Positions 35,053 to 44,557 are shown, numbered from the stretch's first letter. The stretch: DNA of 64,000 bases from UBA5314 sp964635975 (GCA_964635975.1 CAZWPO010000003.1:1-64000), one strand, 5' to 3'. Notes: generated by a model not told the origin, from the letters alone. Made by a program: numbers and translations.

Positions 35053-36516
35053 TTGAAAAGGTTAAATTTTTATTGGTGTACCTTTTTAATTGGATTTGTA
35101 TGTGCAGGTTTTGTTCTATACGGACATCGTATAATAAACAGTGCCATGGAACCGCCTTCTTCGAACCAGGCCTCAGCATCATCAGTTTTCCCCTCACCGG
35201 ATCAAACTGCTTATCTGATGCGGCTCTATCTGGATCCTGCTACCCGCACTATCTATGGAGAGACCATATTAACTACCAGTAATACCTCAGAACAGGCTTT
35301 AAGCGAATTATGGTTCACTGTTTATCCCAATGCTTTTGGGCAGCCAAGCGATACCCCGGCTCCGCCTGAAGCCTACTACTCTGGGTTTAATCCAGGCTGG
35401 CTCGAGCTTGAAAAGGTTGAAATAAACGGACATAAGGCGGATTATGCACGTCAGGGAGTATCGCTCCAGGTCTGGCTCCCCCATGATTTTATGCCGGGAT
35501 CCAAACTGGAAGTAACTATGAAATGGAAAACCAGAGTGCCGCGCGTCGCCTACCGGTTTGGAACCCGGGACGGCGTCTATATGTTGGGAAACTTTTACCC
35601 GGTGCTCAATGTTTACGATTATTATGGCTGGCATAATTCCTACAATTCGGTTTTTGGAGATCCCTTCTGTTTCCATTCGGCCGACTATCTTGTCGAGCTG
35701 AATATTCCAGAGTACTACAGCATGGTCAGCAGCGGGCAGAGCAGCGCCCCGATCATAGAGGATAACGGTCGGCAGACTTTTGTTATCCGCGCTCAAAATG
35801 CACGTGACTTTTCGCTCGCCCTCATGTATGATTACAGCGAGTTGCAGAAGACTATTAACAAGACTAGTTTGAGATGCTACGCCCCCAAGGGGAATGAAGA
35901 CACATGCAACGCCGTACTTGAACAAAGCGGACTAATGATGAATTATTATAATTGTACATTAGGCACTTATCCTTATTCTGAATTTAAAGTAGTATTCGTG
36001 CCCATGAAAGGATTTCATGGCATGGAATACTCGGGAATGATATTTCTCAGCCAGGATTTTCTGGATGGAAGCTGGCCGAGCCAAAAGAGTGAGTTTGTGC
36101 TTGCGCATGAGATAGCTCATCAATGGTGGTATGGGATGGTGGGCAACGATCAGGTAAAAGAACCCTGGTTGGACGAAGGCCTGGCCAATTGGTGTGCGTA
36201 TAAATATCTTAACGAGGTCCGGAATATCTCTTTGCCGGCACAGACGGCCAGAGAGGGTGTGAACCTGGGCCGGGAGCTTTGCGAAATGTATTCCCGCCAG
36301 GATTACTATATGACTGCTTATACTGGCGGGGAGGCATTTTGGTTTGGTCTGGAGAAGGAATTAGGGGAGAATGAGGTGAAAGATGTACTGCGGCGGTATT
36401 TGGCTGAGTATCGCTATAAAATAGCTTCATCACATGATCTACTAAAAATTATCCGACAAGAAGCCCACAAAGATATGGAAAAGTATTTTTACCAGTGGTT
36501 TCAGGTAGATCCGTAA
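35053..36516 (+). CDS. M1-family (gluzincin) metallopeptidase, membrane-anchored
   Basis: The 487-residue protein has a single N-terminal hydrophobic segment (about 5-22) and acts outside the membrane. The zinc motif is H352-E-I-A-H356-QWW, with the third ligand E375 in WLDEGLANW. The substrate-binding GAMEN motif is replaced by HGMEYSGM, as in M1 members that are not classical aminopeptidases. Specificity is therefore uncertain. The only plausible start is TTG 35053 after AGGGTGG. Stands alone. Confidence 0.87.
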   Translation: MKRLNFYWCTFLIGFVCAGFVLYGHRIINSAMEPPSSNQASASSVFPSPDQTAYLMRLYLDPATRTIYGETILTTSNTSEQALSELWFTVYPNAFGQPSDTPAPPEAYYSGFNPGWLELEKVEINGHKADYARQGVSLQVWLPHDFMPGSKLEVTMKWKTRVPRVAYRFGTRDGVYMLGNFYPVLNVYDYYGWHNSYNSVFGDPFCFHSADYLVELNIPEYYSMVSSGQSSAPIIEDNGRQTFVIRAQNARDFSLALMYDYSELQKTINKTSLRCYAPKGNEDTCNAVLEQSGLMMNYYNCTLGTYPYSEFKVVFVPMKGFHGMEYSGMIFLSQDFLDGSWPSQKSEFVLAHEIAHQWWYGMVGNDQVKEPWLDEGLANWCAYKYLNEVRNISLPAQTAREGVNLGRELCEMYSRQDYYMTAYTGGEAFWFGLEKELGENEVKDVLRRYLAEYRYKIASSHDLLKIIRQEAHKDMEKYFYQWFQVDP

Positions 36517-36536
36517 TATATTCATATTCCAACATT

Positions 36537-36568
36537 ACCCGCCTCATAGGCCATGGTTTTTGGCGGGT
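36537..36568 (+). other. Inverted repeat downstream of the M1 peptidase
   Basis: ACCCGCC and GGCGGGT form a perfect 7-bp stem with an 18-base loop. There is no T-run on the plus strand, so terminator function is doubtful. Confidence 0.35.
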
Positions 36569-36714
36569 CGTAGGATGCTCTGTGATGTCCAGGACACTGG
36601 TTGAATTTTAAGTATAGCCCGGGTAGACTGATAAAGTAATGTCCGGACTGAATTGTGGTGTTAAGGCTAACGATTCTACTGATAAGGCCGATAATGGATA
36701 GTATTTTTAAGTTT

Positions 36715-36730
36715 TTCCTGGCGCCAGGAA
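36715..36730 (+). promoter_or_regulatory. Perfect 16-bp palindrome upstream of argS
   Basis: TTCCTGGCGCCAGGAA reads the same on both strands. It lies 38 bases before the argS start. Its place in the leader suits an operator. It does not match the ArgR box I know. Confidence 0.4.
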
Positions 36731-36768
36731 GAATCTTGATGGAAAATATACTCAATAAGGAGGATTCT

Positions 36769-38451
36769 ATGAATCCAATTGAATCAATAAAAGACCGCTT
36801 AAATGAGCTGATCGTACAGGCACTGCTAGATGCGCGTGCAAATGAGCAGCTGGTTTTTGAAAACCTGCCCAATTTTGTTATTGAAGTTCCCAGGGAAAAG
36901 GGACATGGCGATTTTGCGTGCAATGCAGCCATGCTGTTGGCTCGCCAGGCGCGTATGGCCCCTCGAAAGATAGCGGAAATTATCGTCGCTCATTTTGACC
37001 AGGTAAAAATGGACTTTGTAAACAAGGTGGAAGTTGCCGGAGCCGGCTTTATCAATTTTACATTGATGAACGATTGGCTTTACCAGGTGCCGGAGATGGT
37101 GGTTAAGCTCGGCGATGACTACGGGCGTAACAACAAAAAAGAACGCCGTGTCCAAGTTGAGTTCGTCAGTGCCAATCCTACCGGAAATTTGCATATGGGT
37201 AATGCTCGGGGGGGAGCGCTGGGGGACTCCCTGGCTAATATTCTAGACCGCGCCGGGTATGATGTTGAACGCGAATTTTACATAAATGATGCCGGAAATC
37301 AAGTGGAGGTTTTTGCTGAATCACTGGAAGCTCGGTATCTACAGTTAAAAGGATTTCATGTGAACTTCCCGGAGGACGGTTATGCCGGTCAGGATGTCAT
37401 TGAAACCGTTCGTAATATTATTAACGTATATGGGGATCGTCTGATAAACATGGAGTCGGCAGAACGTCGCAAGATGATGCTGGAATTCGCTCTTAAGGAA
37501 AAAATCGAGTACATTCAAAGAACCCTGAAAAACTTTGGCATCGATTACGATGTTTGGTTCAGCGAACAGACCCTGCATGAATCAGGGCGAGTTGACCAAG
37601 TAATTCATCAACTTAGCGATCAGGGATATGTATACGATAAAGATGACGCGTTATGGTTCAAATCTACTCTGTTTGGTGATGAAAAAGATGAAGTTTTAAT
37701 GAGGGCCAACAAAATTCCGACCTATTTTGCTGCAGATATTGCCTATCATCAGAATAAATTCGAAAGAGGGTTTGATTGGGTCATCAATATATGGGGTGCG
37801 GATCACCATGGCCATGTTGCGCGGATGAAGGGTGCTATACAGGCATTGGGCTATGAACCCGACCGCCTGGAGATTCTCCTGATGCAGTTGGTGCGTCTTT
37901 ACAGGAGGGGAACCCTGGTTAGAATGTCAAAAAGGACCGGCACTACGATATCTCTTGATGAGCTCATAGCCGAGGTGGGCAAGGATGCGGCCAGATTCAC
38001 TTTTGTAATGCGCAGCCCAGACAGCCATCTTGATTTTGACCTTGAATTAGCCAAGCAGAAGAGCCTTGAAAATCCAGTATATTATGTGCAGTATGCTCAT
38101 GCCAGAATCTGCAGCGTTTTTCGTCAGGCAGGCGCATATCAATGGGAGATGCCTCCGGTCCAACAGGTGGAGGTGCGGTTGTTGAGAGAAGAGGAAGAAA
38201 TCGACTTGCTGCGTAAGATTGCCGACTTCCCAGAAGAAATAGCCATTGCCGCTCGAACGGTTGCGCCGCATCGTATAGCTCGTTATGTGCTGGATCTAGC
38301 AGGGCTGTTTCACAGTTATTACAACCACCATCGCGTATTAAATGACGACCGGGCACTACAGGATGCCCGTTTGTTGCTGCTCTATATAACCAGGACCACT
38401 ATCAAAAACGCGCTTTCCGTTCTGGGAGTGAGTGCGCCTGAACAAATGTAG
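36769..38451 (+). CDS. argS: Arginyl-tRNA synthetase
   Basis: The class I enzyme charges tRNA-Arg. It has 560 residues. The N-terminal Add-1 domain precedes the HIGH-equivalent HMGN in NPTGNLHMGNARGG. The KMSKS-equivalent is MSKRTG. The DALR anticodon-binding domain ends the protein. ATG 36769 lies five bases after AAGGAGG (36757-36763); a longer frame from 36655 would cover the palindrome and leader and is not supported. It is followed after 12 bases by an RpoE-like gene. No T-box leader was found. Confidence 0.96.
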   Translation: MNPIESIKDRLNELIVQALLDARANEQLVFENLPNFVIEVPREKGHGDFACNAAMLLARQARMAPRKIAEIIVAHFDQVKMDFVNKVEVAGAGFINFTLMNDWLYQVPEMVVKLGDDYGRNNKKERRVQVEFVSANPTGNLHMGNARGGALGDSLANILDRAGYDVEREFYINDAGNQVEVFAESLEARYLQLKGFHVNFPEDGYAGQDVIETVRNIINVYGDRLINMESAERRKMMLEFALKEKIEYIQRTLKNFGIDYDVWFSEQTLHESGRVDQVIHQLSDQGYVYDKDDALWFKSTLFGDEKDEVLMRANKIPTYFAADIAYHQNKFERGFDWVINIWGADHHGHVARMKGAIQALGYEPDRLEILLMQLVRLYRRGTLVRMSKRTGTTISLDELIAEVGKDAARFTFVMRSPDSHLDFDLELAKQKSLENPVYYVQYAHARICSVFRQAGAYQWEMPPVQQVEVRLLREEEEIDLLRKIADFPEEIAIAARTVAPHRIARYVLDLAGLFHSYYNHHRVLNDDRALQDARLLLLYITRTTIKNALSVLGVSAPEQM

Positions 38452-38463
38452 GAGGGATTATTC

Positions 38464-38694
38464 ATGGAGAAAAAGAGCGAAATTGATTGGGCAATAGAGA
38501 TACTGGCAGAAAGACAACAGCCCGTCTATTGCCTGGAGCTGGTTGAGGAGATTGCTGACCGTATGGATAAAAAGAAAGATCCGGAAAACCTGACTTCAAT
38601 GTATACGCGGCTTAATCTTGATAACCGCTTGATTTATCAGGGAGAAGGGTATTGGTACTACGACACCAATCGGCCGCTTAAATCAAAAGCATAA
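38464..38694 (+). CDS. HARE-HTH protein, RNA polymerase delta-subunit-like, lacking the acidic tail
   Basis: The 76-residue protein matches only the N-terminal HARE-HTH domain of RpoE (delta), including the LVEEIADRMDKK and LTSMYTRLNLDNRLIYQGEGYWYY segments. Bacillus delta has a further acidic disordered region of about 90 residues that is absent here. In Bacilli rpoE sits directly before pyrG; here one hydrolase gene lies between. It could still bind RNA polymerase, but polyanion-like RNA displacement by the acidic tail would not be possible. Confidence 0.75.
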   Translation: MEKKSEIDWAIEILAERQQPVYCLELVEEIADRMDKKKDPENLTSMYTRLNLDNRLIYQGEGYWYYDTNRPLKSKA

Positions 38695-38768
38695 AGCTGA
38701 ATATTTTGACCTTCACTAACAAGGACGGTCTTTGGACAAAAGGAAATTGTGAATGAGAGGGATCGCGC

Positions 38769-39401
38769 GTGCGGATTGAATGGCGGGGCCATGCCTGCTT
38801 TTTTATTGATTGTGCGGGGAAAACAATAGTAATGGATCCATTTGATGACTCATATGGCTACGCCCCCTTAAATGGTAAAGCTGACCTGGTAACCGTCAGC
38901 CATGATCACAATGATCACAATGCAGCACATCTGATTTCCGGATCGCCAATAATGATAAAAAATTCCGGGGAAACACATTTCGGGGATATTACCATCAAGG
39001 GAATTAGCACCTACCATGATAAAAAGGAAGGTAAGCTGCGTGGATCGAACCTGGTCTATAAAATAAGTGCAGAAGGCATTAATTTAGTGCATCTTGGCGA
39101 TCTTGGCCATGTGCTCAGCCAGGAACAAATTCATGCTATAGGGCAGGTAGACGTCCTGCTTATACCGGTGGGGGGCACTTATACTATCGACGCCCAGGAG
39201 GCATGGGCGGTTTACCAGCAGATCCAACCTTCGGTGGCCATCCCTATGCATTATAAAACTCCGGCCTGTACTTTGCCGATTGCTCCAGTAGAGGCTTTTA
39301 TCAGCAAATTTGACCGGGTTGTTAAAAGGCCCTTTTTGGAAATAAAAAAGGAAGATATAGGAGGTGATAGACGGATAATTATTTTGGACTATACTGATTA
39401 A
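38769..39401 (+). CDS. UlaG-like metallo-beta-lactamase fold hydrolase
   Basis: The 210-residue cytoplasmic metallohydrolase starts with the family signature RIEWRGHACFFI. The metal-binding motif is HDHNDH, with further ligands in HLGDLGH and MHYKT. Such proteins (PF13483 type) include lactonases and phosphodiesterases; the substrate is unknown. Start is GTG 38769 after AGAGGG. Confidence 0.82.
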   Translation: MRIEWRGHACFFIDCAGKTIVMDPFDDSYGYAPLNGKADLVTVSHDHNDHNAAHLISGSPIMIKNSGETHFGDITIKGISTYHDKKEGKLRGSNLVYKISAEGINLVHLGDLGHVLSQEQIHAIGQVDVLLIPVGGTYTIDAQEAWAVYQQIQPSVAIPMHYKTPACTLPIAPVEAFISKFDRVVKRPFLEIKKEDIGGDRRIIILDYTD

Positions 39402-39456
39402 TTGCTTTTGCCGACGTAATTTTGATAAAAAGGATGGAGAGACCGGCTACTACCAG

Positions 39457-39486
39457 TTGACCATTTCTAAATAAAGAGAGTAAAAT
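39457..39486 (+). promoter_or_regulatory. Sigma-A-like promoter for pyrG
   Basis: TTGACC (39457-39462), an 18-base spacer and TAAAAT (39481-39486). The leader is about 85 bases. I do not see the GGGC start site used for CTP-sensitive reiterative transcription in Bacillus pyrG. Confidence 0.5.
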
Positions 39487-39579
39487 TCTAAAAGGTTTAA
39501 AATATTATTTTCGGCATTCTTCGCCAATGTCAAGGTTTCATTTCTGTTTATTTGAGCCAAGGGAAAGAGGGGGCTTCGA

Positions 39580-41199
39580 GTGTCAAAGTACATATTCATC
39601 ACCGGCGGAGTGGTTTCGTCACTTGGTAAGGGGATCACGGCGGCGTCCTTGGGACGATTGCTGAAGAGCCGGGGGCTAAAGGTAGCCCTGCAGAAGTTTG
39701 ATCCCTACATCAATGTTGATCCGGGAACCATGAGTCCTTATCAACACGGAGAAGTATACGTTACCGAAGATGGTGCGGAAACGGATTTAGATGTAGGACA
39801 TTATGAGAGATTTGTGGATGTAAATTTAAGCCGCTACGCCAATTGTACCACCGGGAGGATCTACCAGGCGGTTCTCGACAAAGAAAGGCGCGGTGACTAT
39901 TTAGGCCAAACCGTACAGGTAATACCGCACATCACCAATGAAATTAAAGATCGAGTCGTCCTTATAGAGAAAGAAGCTCACCCTGATGTTGTAATCAGTG
40001 AAATCGGAGGCACAGTCGGAGATATCGAATCACTTCCCTTCCTGGAAGCCATACGCCAGTTGAAATTTGAACTGGGTCGCGATAGGGTTCTCTATATTCA
40101 CGTCACACTTGTTCCCCATATTAAGGCCGCCGGAGAGTTAAAGACCAAACCCACCCAGCACAGCGTAAAAGAACTTCGAAGCATAGGAATCCAACCGGAT
40201 ATCCTGGTATGCCGAACTGAAAAAGACCTTTCTGAAGATTTAAAAGCCAAGATGGCACTGTTTTGTGATGTAGAGCGAGAAGCAGTAATCCAGCTTAAGG
40301 ATGCCCAGTCCATCTATGAAGTACCCTTGATGTTGGCCAGGGAGAAGCTGGACCAGGAAGTGATCAAACGCCTGGGATTGAAGTGTCCTGATGCGGACCT
40401 GGCTGAGTGGGAAGAAATGGTTCGTAAAGTGAATACCCTGGATAAAAAAGTGACGGTAGGTCTGGTAGGGAAATATGTGGAACTGCAGGATGCGTACCTT
40501 AGTATTGTTGAATCGCTCAAACACGCCGGTTTTCAATACAATTCTGAAATAGAGATAAAGTGGATCTATGCAGAAGATATAGAAAAATTGGGCCCAGAAG
40601 TGCTGTTGAAAGATGTTGACGCCATTTTGGTCCCGGGAGGATTCGGCGAAAGGGGTATTGAAGGCAAGATCGCAACCTGCCGCTATGCTCGTGAGAACAA
40701 AGTCCCATTTTTGGGGATTTGCCTGGGTATGCAGTGTGCGGTAATCGAATTTGCCCGCAATATATGCTTATTTAAAGGAGCTAATAGCAGCGAATTTGAT
40801 CCTGACAGCCCGGCACAGGTGGTCCACTTAATGCCTGACCAGGCGGGGATTGAAAACAAAGGGGGCACCATGCGTTTGGGAGTATACCCCTGTCATCTGC
40901 AGCCAGGCAGCAAGGCGCATGAATATTATTCTTGCACAGAGATTGGGGAAAGACACCGGCACAGATATGAGATCAATAACGAGTATCGTCAAACCATGGA
41001 AGCAAATGGGCTGGTAATCAGCGGTTTATCACCTGATGGAAGACTGGTTGAAATTATTGAATTACACGATCACCCCTGGTTTGTTGCCTGCCAATTTCAT
41101 CCCGAGTTCAAGTCCCGACCGAACCGGCCGCATCCTCTTTTTATGGGCTTAATAAATAACGCGCTGACCTTCAGCCGCATGAGGCAGTCCGAGCGCTAA
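39580..41199 (+). CDS. pyrG: CTP synthase
   Basis: PyrG makes CTP from UTP, ATP and glutamine. The 539-residue length is standard. The N-terminal amidoligase domain opens with FITGGVVSSLGKG (P-loop). The C-terminal glutaminase domain has the nucleophile in GICLGMQ and the His-Glu pair in FHPEF. The start is GTG 39580 following AAAGAGGGGG. It is transcribed from its own promoter. Confidence 0.97.
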   Translation: MSKYIFITGGVVSSLGKGITAASLGRLLKSRGLKVALQKFDPYINVDPGTMSPYQHGEVYVTEDGAETDLDVGHYERFVDVNLSRYANCTTGRIYQAVLDKERRGDYLGQTVQVIPHITNEIKDRVVLIEKEAHPDVVISEIGGTVGDIESLPFLEAIRQLKFELGRDRVLYIHVTLVPHIKAAGELKTKPTQHSVKELRSIGIQPDILVCRTEKDLSEDLKAKMALFCDVEREAVIQLKDAQSIYEVPLMLAREKLDQEVIKRLGLKCPDADLAEWEEMVRKVNTLDKKVTVGLVGKYVELQDAYLSIVESLKHAGFQYNSEIEIKWIYAEDIEKLGPEVLLKDVDAILVPGGFGERGIEGKIATCRYARENKVPFLGICLGMQCAVIEFARNICLFKGANSSEFDPDSPAQVVHLMPDQAGIENKGGTMRLGVYPCHLQPGSKAHEYYSCTEIGERHRHRYEINNEYRQTMEANGLVISGLSPDGRLVEIIELHDHPWFVACQFHPEFKSRPNRPHPLFMGLINNALTFSRMRQSER

Positions 41200-41225
41200 G
41201 GTCATTTTAAAACCATGCTTATAAA

Positions 41226-41256
41226 GCCTCGGCTATGGAGTATTCCATGCCGGGGC
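41226..41256 (+). other. Strong hairpin after pyrG without T-run
   Basis: GCCTCGGC-ATGGA pairs with TCCAT-GCCGGGGC across a GTAT loop, giving 13 pairs with one mismatch. No T-run follows. It may be an atypical terminator or an mRNA stabiliser. Confidence 0.45.
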
Positions 41257-41307
41257 ATATGAGCTTGAAGAAAAGGAAAAACTGGTTATTATTATCTGAA
41301 CGATTAA

Positions 41308-41313
41308 TATAAT
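41308..41313 (+). promoter_or_regulatory. Possible -10 box for the femX-alr-sppA cluster
   Basis: A perfect TATAAT lies 45 bases before ATG 41358. The best -35 (TTATTA, 41286-41291) is weak. Confidence 0.35.
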
Positions 41314-41357
41314 GCAAAGATCAATTGTACTAGAACTATAAGCTAAAGGAGATACTG

Positions 41358-42461
41358 ATGTTTGTCACCCGTATTATCGATATTAAGGAAAAAGACCGTT
41401 ATAACAGTTTTGTGGCCGGGCATCCCAAAGGACATTTCCTGCAGTTGTGGGAATGGGGGCAGGTGAAGAAAGGCATGGGATGGGAATCTCTGCCCTTAGT
41501 TTTAGAGGAAAATGGGGAGATCAAGGCCGCTATGCTTATCCTAAAAAGACGACTGCCGCTTCCTTTAGTAAAGAAATGCATATTTTACTCGCCCAGGGGA
41601 CCAGTTGTCGATATTGATAACCTTGAAATGTGCAGATTGCTATTTGAGGGGGCGCATCGGGTTGCCCGCGACCAGGGGGCTATTTTTCTTAAAATTGATC
41701 CCGACGTGCCGAAGGGTCAGATAGGCTTTGCCGAGATACTAAATAGACTTGGCCTGCGTAAAAACGAAACCGGACTGGATTTTGAAGGAGTGCAGCCCAA
41801 TTTCGTTTTTCGCCTGGATATCAGACATGATGAAGAATCGCTACTGGCGAACATGCATTCGAAGTGGCGCTACAATATACGCCTGGCCGCGAAAAAAGGG
41901 GTTGTGATCAGGCAGGCTAAAGACTATGATGACTTGAAAGTTTTTTATCAGGTGCTGCTTGAAACGGCGACCCGGGACCACTTCCTGGTACGAGGATTTG
42001 AATACTTCGAATGGATATGGGATTTCCTGGTTGAAGGCGGATATGCGCAGATATTCCTGGCTGAATTCGAGGGAAAAATAATTGCCGGAACGCTAGCCTT
42101 AGTTCTGGGGGAAAAAGCCTGGTACTTATATGGCGCTTCCAGCAACGATTATCGAAATGTTATGCCCAATTATCTTATCCAGTGGGAAATGATTCGCTGG
42201 GCCAGGGAGAACGGTTGTACGTTGTACGATTTCCGGGGGGTATCCGGCGATCTAAACGAGGACAATCCATTGTACGGCCTTTATAGATTCAAGAAAGGAT
42301 TCAACGGAGACCTGGTTGAATTTATAGGCGAATGGGACATGGTCTATTCACGGTTATATGATTTTCTCTGGACAAAAGGGCTGCCTTTGTACTTGAAGAT
42401 GAGCAGACGAAAAGCAAGCCAGCATCGGGGAGACGGGGCCAATGAAGAAGGGCTTGGATAA
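41358..42461 (+). CDS. FemAB/FemX-family peptidyltransferase-like protein
   Basis: The 367-residue protein has the two GNAT-like lobes of the Fem family; the core runs from MHSKWRYNIRLAAKKG to the conserved YLYGASSNDYRNVMPNYLIQW and DFRGVSG. Fem proteins add amino acids from aminoacyl-tRNA to the lysine or DAP side chain of peptidoglycan precursors. No coiled-coil arm typical of Staphylococcus FemA is present. It overlaps the alanine-racemase-like gene by 20 bases, pointing to a linked role in wall peptides. The amino acid added cannot be read from sequence. Confidence 0.85.
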   Translation: MFVTRIIDIKEKDRYNSFVAGHPKGHFLQLWEWGQVKKGMGWESLPLVLEENGEIKAAMLILKRRLPLPLVKKCIFYSPRGPVVDIDNLEMCRLLFEGAHRVARDQGAIFLKIDPDVPKGQIGFAEILNRLGLRKNETGLDFEGVQPNFVFRLDIRHDEESLLANMHSKWRYNIRLAAKKGVVIRQAKDYDDLKVFYQVLLETATRDHFLVRGFEYFEWIWDFLVEGGYAQIFLAEFEGKIIAGTLALVLGEKAWYLYGASSNDYRNVMPNYLIQWEMIRWARENGCTLYDFRGVSGDLNEDNPLYGLYRFKKGFNGDLVEFIGEWDMVYSRLYDFLWTKGLPLYLKMSRRKASQHRGDGANEEGLG

Positions 42462-43632
42462 GTGGATAGAGGTAGATATCGAGGCTGTAAAGCACAATCT
42501 ATCTCAGGTCAGAGCAAATTTAGATGAGCGGGTTCGCTTGATAGCGGTTTTGAAGGCGGACGCCTACGGCCATGGAGCCCGCGATACTGCACGACTGCTT
42601 TACCAACAGGGGGTCGAATTCTTTGCGGTAACCTTTCTGTATGAGGCTTTGCAACTGCGAAGTGCGGGAATAAGATCAAATATACTTCTATTTGCTCCGC
42701 TGGTAACTGAGGAACAAATCATTGAAGCTGTAGATAACCACCTCACCATTACGATTGCTTCACTCAATGATATGGAATTGCTGCTGAGTTCAGTTGAATT
42801 AAGCCGAAAGCTTGTAAGCGTTCACATAAAAATAGAGTCTGGATTGGGCAGGTTTGGATTCAATGAAGAGGAAGCTCTTCAGGTATGCCGGGAATTAAAT
42901 CAGATCAGCAACATATATTTAGAAGGGATCTATACCCATATGGCCGATGCGGCTGGACATACATCATACACCGACCTGCAGTTCCAGCGCTTTGTAAAAG
43001 TAATCGAGACACTGGAGAGAGAGGGCTTCCATATCCCGGTCAGGCATTGTGCCAACAGCGCGGTTTTCTTAAAACATCCCCATATGCACATGGATGCGGT
43101 ACGAATCGGAACTCTATTGTCAGGCCAGCACCCGGTCGGAGATTTTTCAAAAATGCTGGATCTGAAGGACCCTTACAAGTTCAAGAGCCGGATAATATCG
43201 TTACGCAGCATGGAAAAAGGCAGCTACCTCGGTTATTACCGAACCTATCGCCTGAAGAAGAATGCGCAGATAGGTATTATTCCAGTTGGATTCAATGATG
43301 GTCTGGGGCTGGAGGTAGCCAATCCTCCGTCTGGATTCTTAGATCTTTTAAAGGTGATGGCTCGCCAAGTGCTAGTATATTTTAATTGGCCTCGATTCAC
43401 TCTGAAAGTTTGCATCAGGGGGCGTGAATACCCATTAAGGGGAAAGGTTTTTATGCAAATGGCTCTAGTGGAGATTCCGCCAGATGTTGTTGTACATGTG
43501 GGTGATGAAGTAGAACTGCCCGTGAGGAAGACACTGGCTGCCAAAAACATTGCTCGCATTTATGTCAAAGATGGAATTGCCGGTAAAGTTGCTCACCCCG
43601 AGTCTACCACATATATAGTTGAGGAGGGCTAA
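42442..43632 (+). CDS. Divergent alanine racemase
   Basis: The 396-residue protein has fold type III. The PLP lysine is K38 in LIAVLKADAYGHG, and the catalytic tyrosine appears as the first Tyr of LGYYRTY. Two motifs are unusual: the normal RPG(I)xLYG reads RIGTLLSG, and the conserved CMDQ block in the C-terminal barrel reads VFMQM, losing the Asp. Amino acid racemase function is likely, but substrate may differ from alanine. It is coupled to the FemX-like gene and followed by sppA after two bases. Confidence 0.82.
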   Translation: MKKGLDKWIEVDIEAVKHNLSQVRANLDERVRLIAVLKADAYGHGARDTARLLYQQGVEFFAVTFLYEALQLRSAGIRSNILLFAPLVTEEQIIEAVDNHLTITIASLNDMELLLSSVELSRKLVSVHIKIESGLGRFGFNEEEALQVCRELNQISNIYLEGIYTHMADAAGHTSYTDLQFQRFVKVIETLEREGFHIPVRHCANSAVFLKHPHMHMDAVRIGTLLSGQHPVGDFSKMLDLKDPYKFKSRIISLRSMEKGSYLGYYRTYRLKKNAQIGIIPVGFNDGLGLEVANPPSGFLDLLKVMARQVLVYFNWPRFTLKVCIRGREYPLRGKVFMQMALVEIPPDVVVHVGDEVELPVRKTLAAKNIARIYVKDGIAGKVAHPESTTYIVEEG

Positions 43633-43634
43633 TA

Positions 43635-44537
43635 ATGGGAAAAAAAGTCGTGGTGGTTACCATGATAATTTTTTTGCTGACTATGACATTTTTATCAATT
43701 CGCACGGTGTTCATCCCAGGCAGCCGCCCCGGTAGCCAGACGGTGGGGGCGGATTCACTGGGGGTGATTAGAATAGATGGTGTTATCACAGGGGATTCCT
43801 CGACTAGTTGGACGGGTGCTATGTCAAATGCCGAGGATATTATGGCTGCAATTCGGGAGGCGGGCCAGCGTGACGATATAAAAGCGGTGGTCCTGAGGAT
43901 AAACAGCCCGGGAGGTACATCAGGGGCTTCGCAAGAAATAGGGACTGAATTGGATAAACTAAGAGCTAAAGGAAAGCCGGTGGTCACTTCAATGGGAGAT
44001 GCATGCGCATCAGGCGGCTATTGGATAGCCTGCAGCAGTGATTACATAATGGCGAATCCGACAACTTTGACTGGTAGTATCGGAGTAATTATGGAGCTGA
44101 CTAATCTAGAAGGCCTCTATGGTAAACTGGGCATTCGTCAGGAGGCGATAAAAAGCGGGGCGCATAAAGATATCGGATCCCCCAGCCGAGAAATTACTGA
44201 AGAAGAAAGAACGCTGCTGGAAGGGCTGGTAAAGGATTCCTACCAGCAATTTTTAGATCAGGTCATGAAAGGCCGCAAGGATAAAATCGACCGCGAAAGA
44301 CTCTTAGGCATCGCTGACGGCCGGGTCTTTACGGGTAAGCAGGCGCAGGAATACGGACTGGTTGATGGACTAGGCAATTATTATGACGCCATTGCTGTGG
44401 CTCAGCAAATGAGTGGTCTGGATGCTACCAGCAAGGTTGAAGAGTTAAATGGTGAAGATATCTGGGAAGCTTTTTTGCGCGGCAGCAGTTTATCCAGTTT
44501 ACTCGAGTTTCGTTCCTGGCCGGTCCTTAGATATTAA
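43635..44537 (+). CDS. sppA: Signal peptide peptidase SppA (short form)
   Basis: The 300-residue membrane protease degrades cleaved signal peptides. One N-terminal helix (about 5-24) anchors it. The Ser/Lys dyad is S126 in ACASGGYW and K178 in SGAHKDIGSP. The oxyanion motif NSPGG lies at 90-94. It is the short SppA36K form found in Gram-positives. It starts two bases after the racemase gene. Confidence 0.93.
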   Translation: MGKKVVVVTMIIFLLTMTFLSIRTVFIPGSRPGSQTVGADSLGVIRIDGVITGDSSTSWTGAMSNAEDIMAAIREAGQRDDIKAVVLRINSPGGTSGASQEIGTELDKLRAKGKPVVTSMGDACASGGYWIACSSDYIMANPTTLTGSIGVIMELTNLEGLYGKLGIRQEAIKSGAHKDIGSPSREITEEERTLLEGLVKDSYQQFLDQVMKGRKDKIDRERLLGIADGRVFTGKQAQEYGLVDGLGNYYDAIAVAQQMSGLDATSKVEELNGEDIWEAFLRGSSLSSLLEFRSWPVLRY

Positions 44538-44557
44538 GTCTCTTGGGAGAGGATAAC

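Noticed and set aside
36655..36768. Longer N-terminus for ArgS
   Set aside because: It would run over the palindrome and leader. AAGGAGG points clearly to ATG 36769.
36517..36768. T-box leader for argS
   Set aside because: No AGGGTGG-ACCGCG antiterminator box or specifier stem was found; glnS also lacks one.
39401..39580. CTP-dependent reiterative transcription control of pyrG as in Bacillus
   Set aside because: The expected GGGC start and following attenuator hairpin with T-run were not seen.
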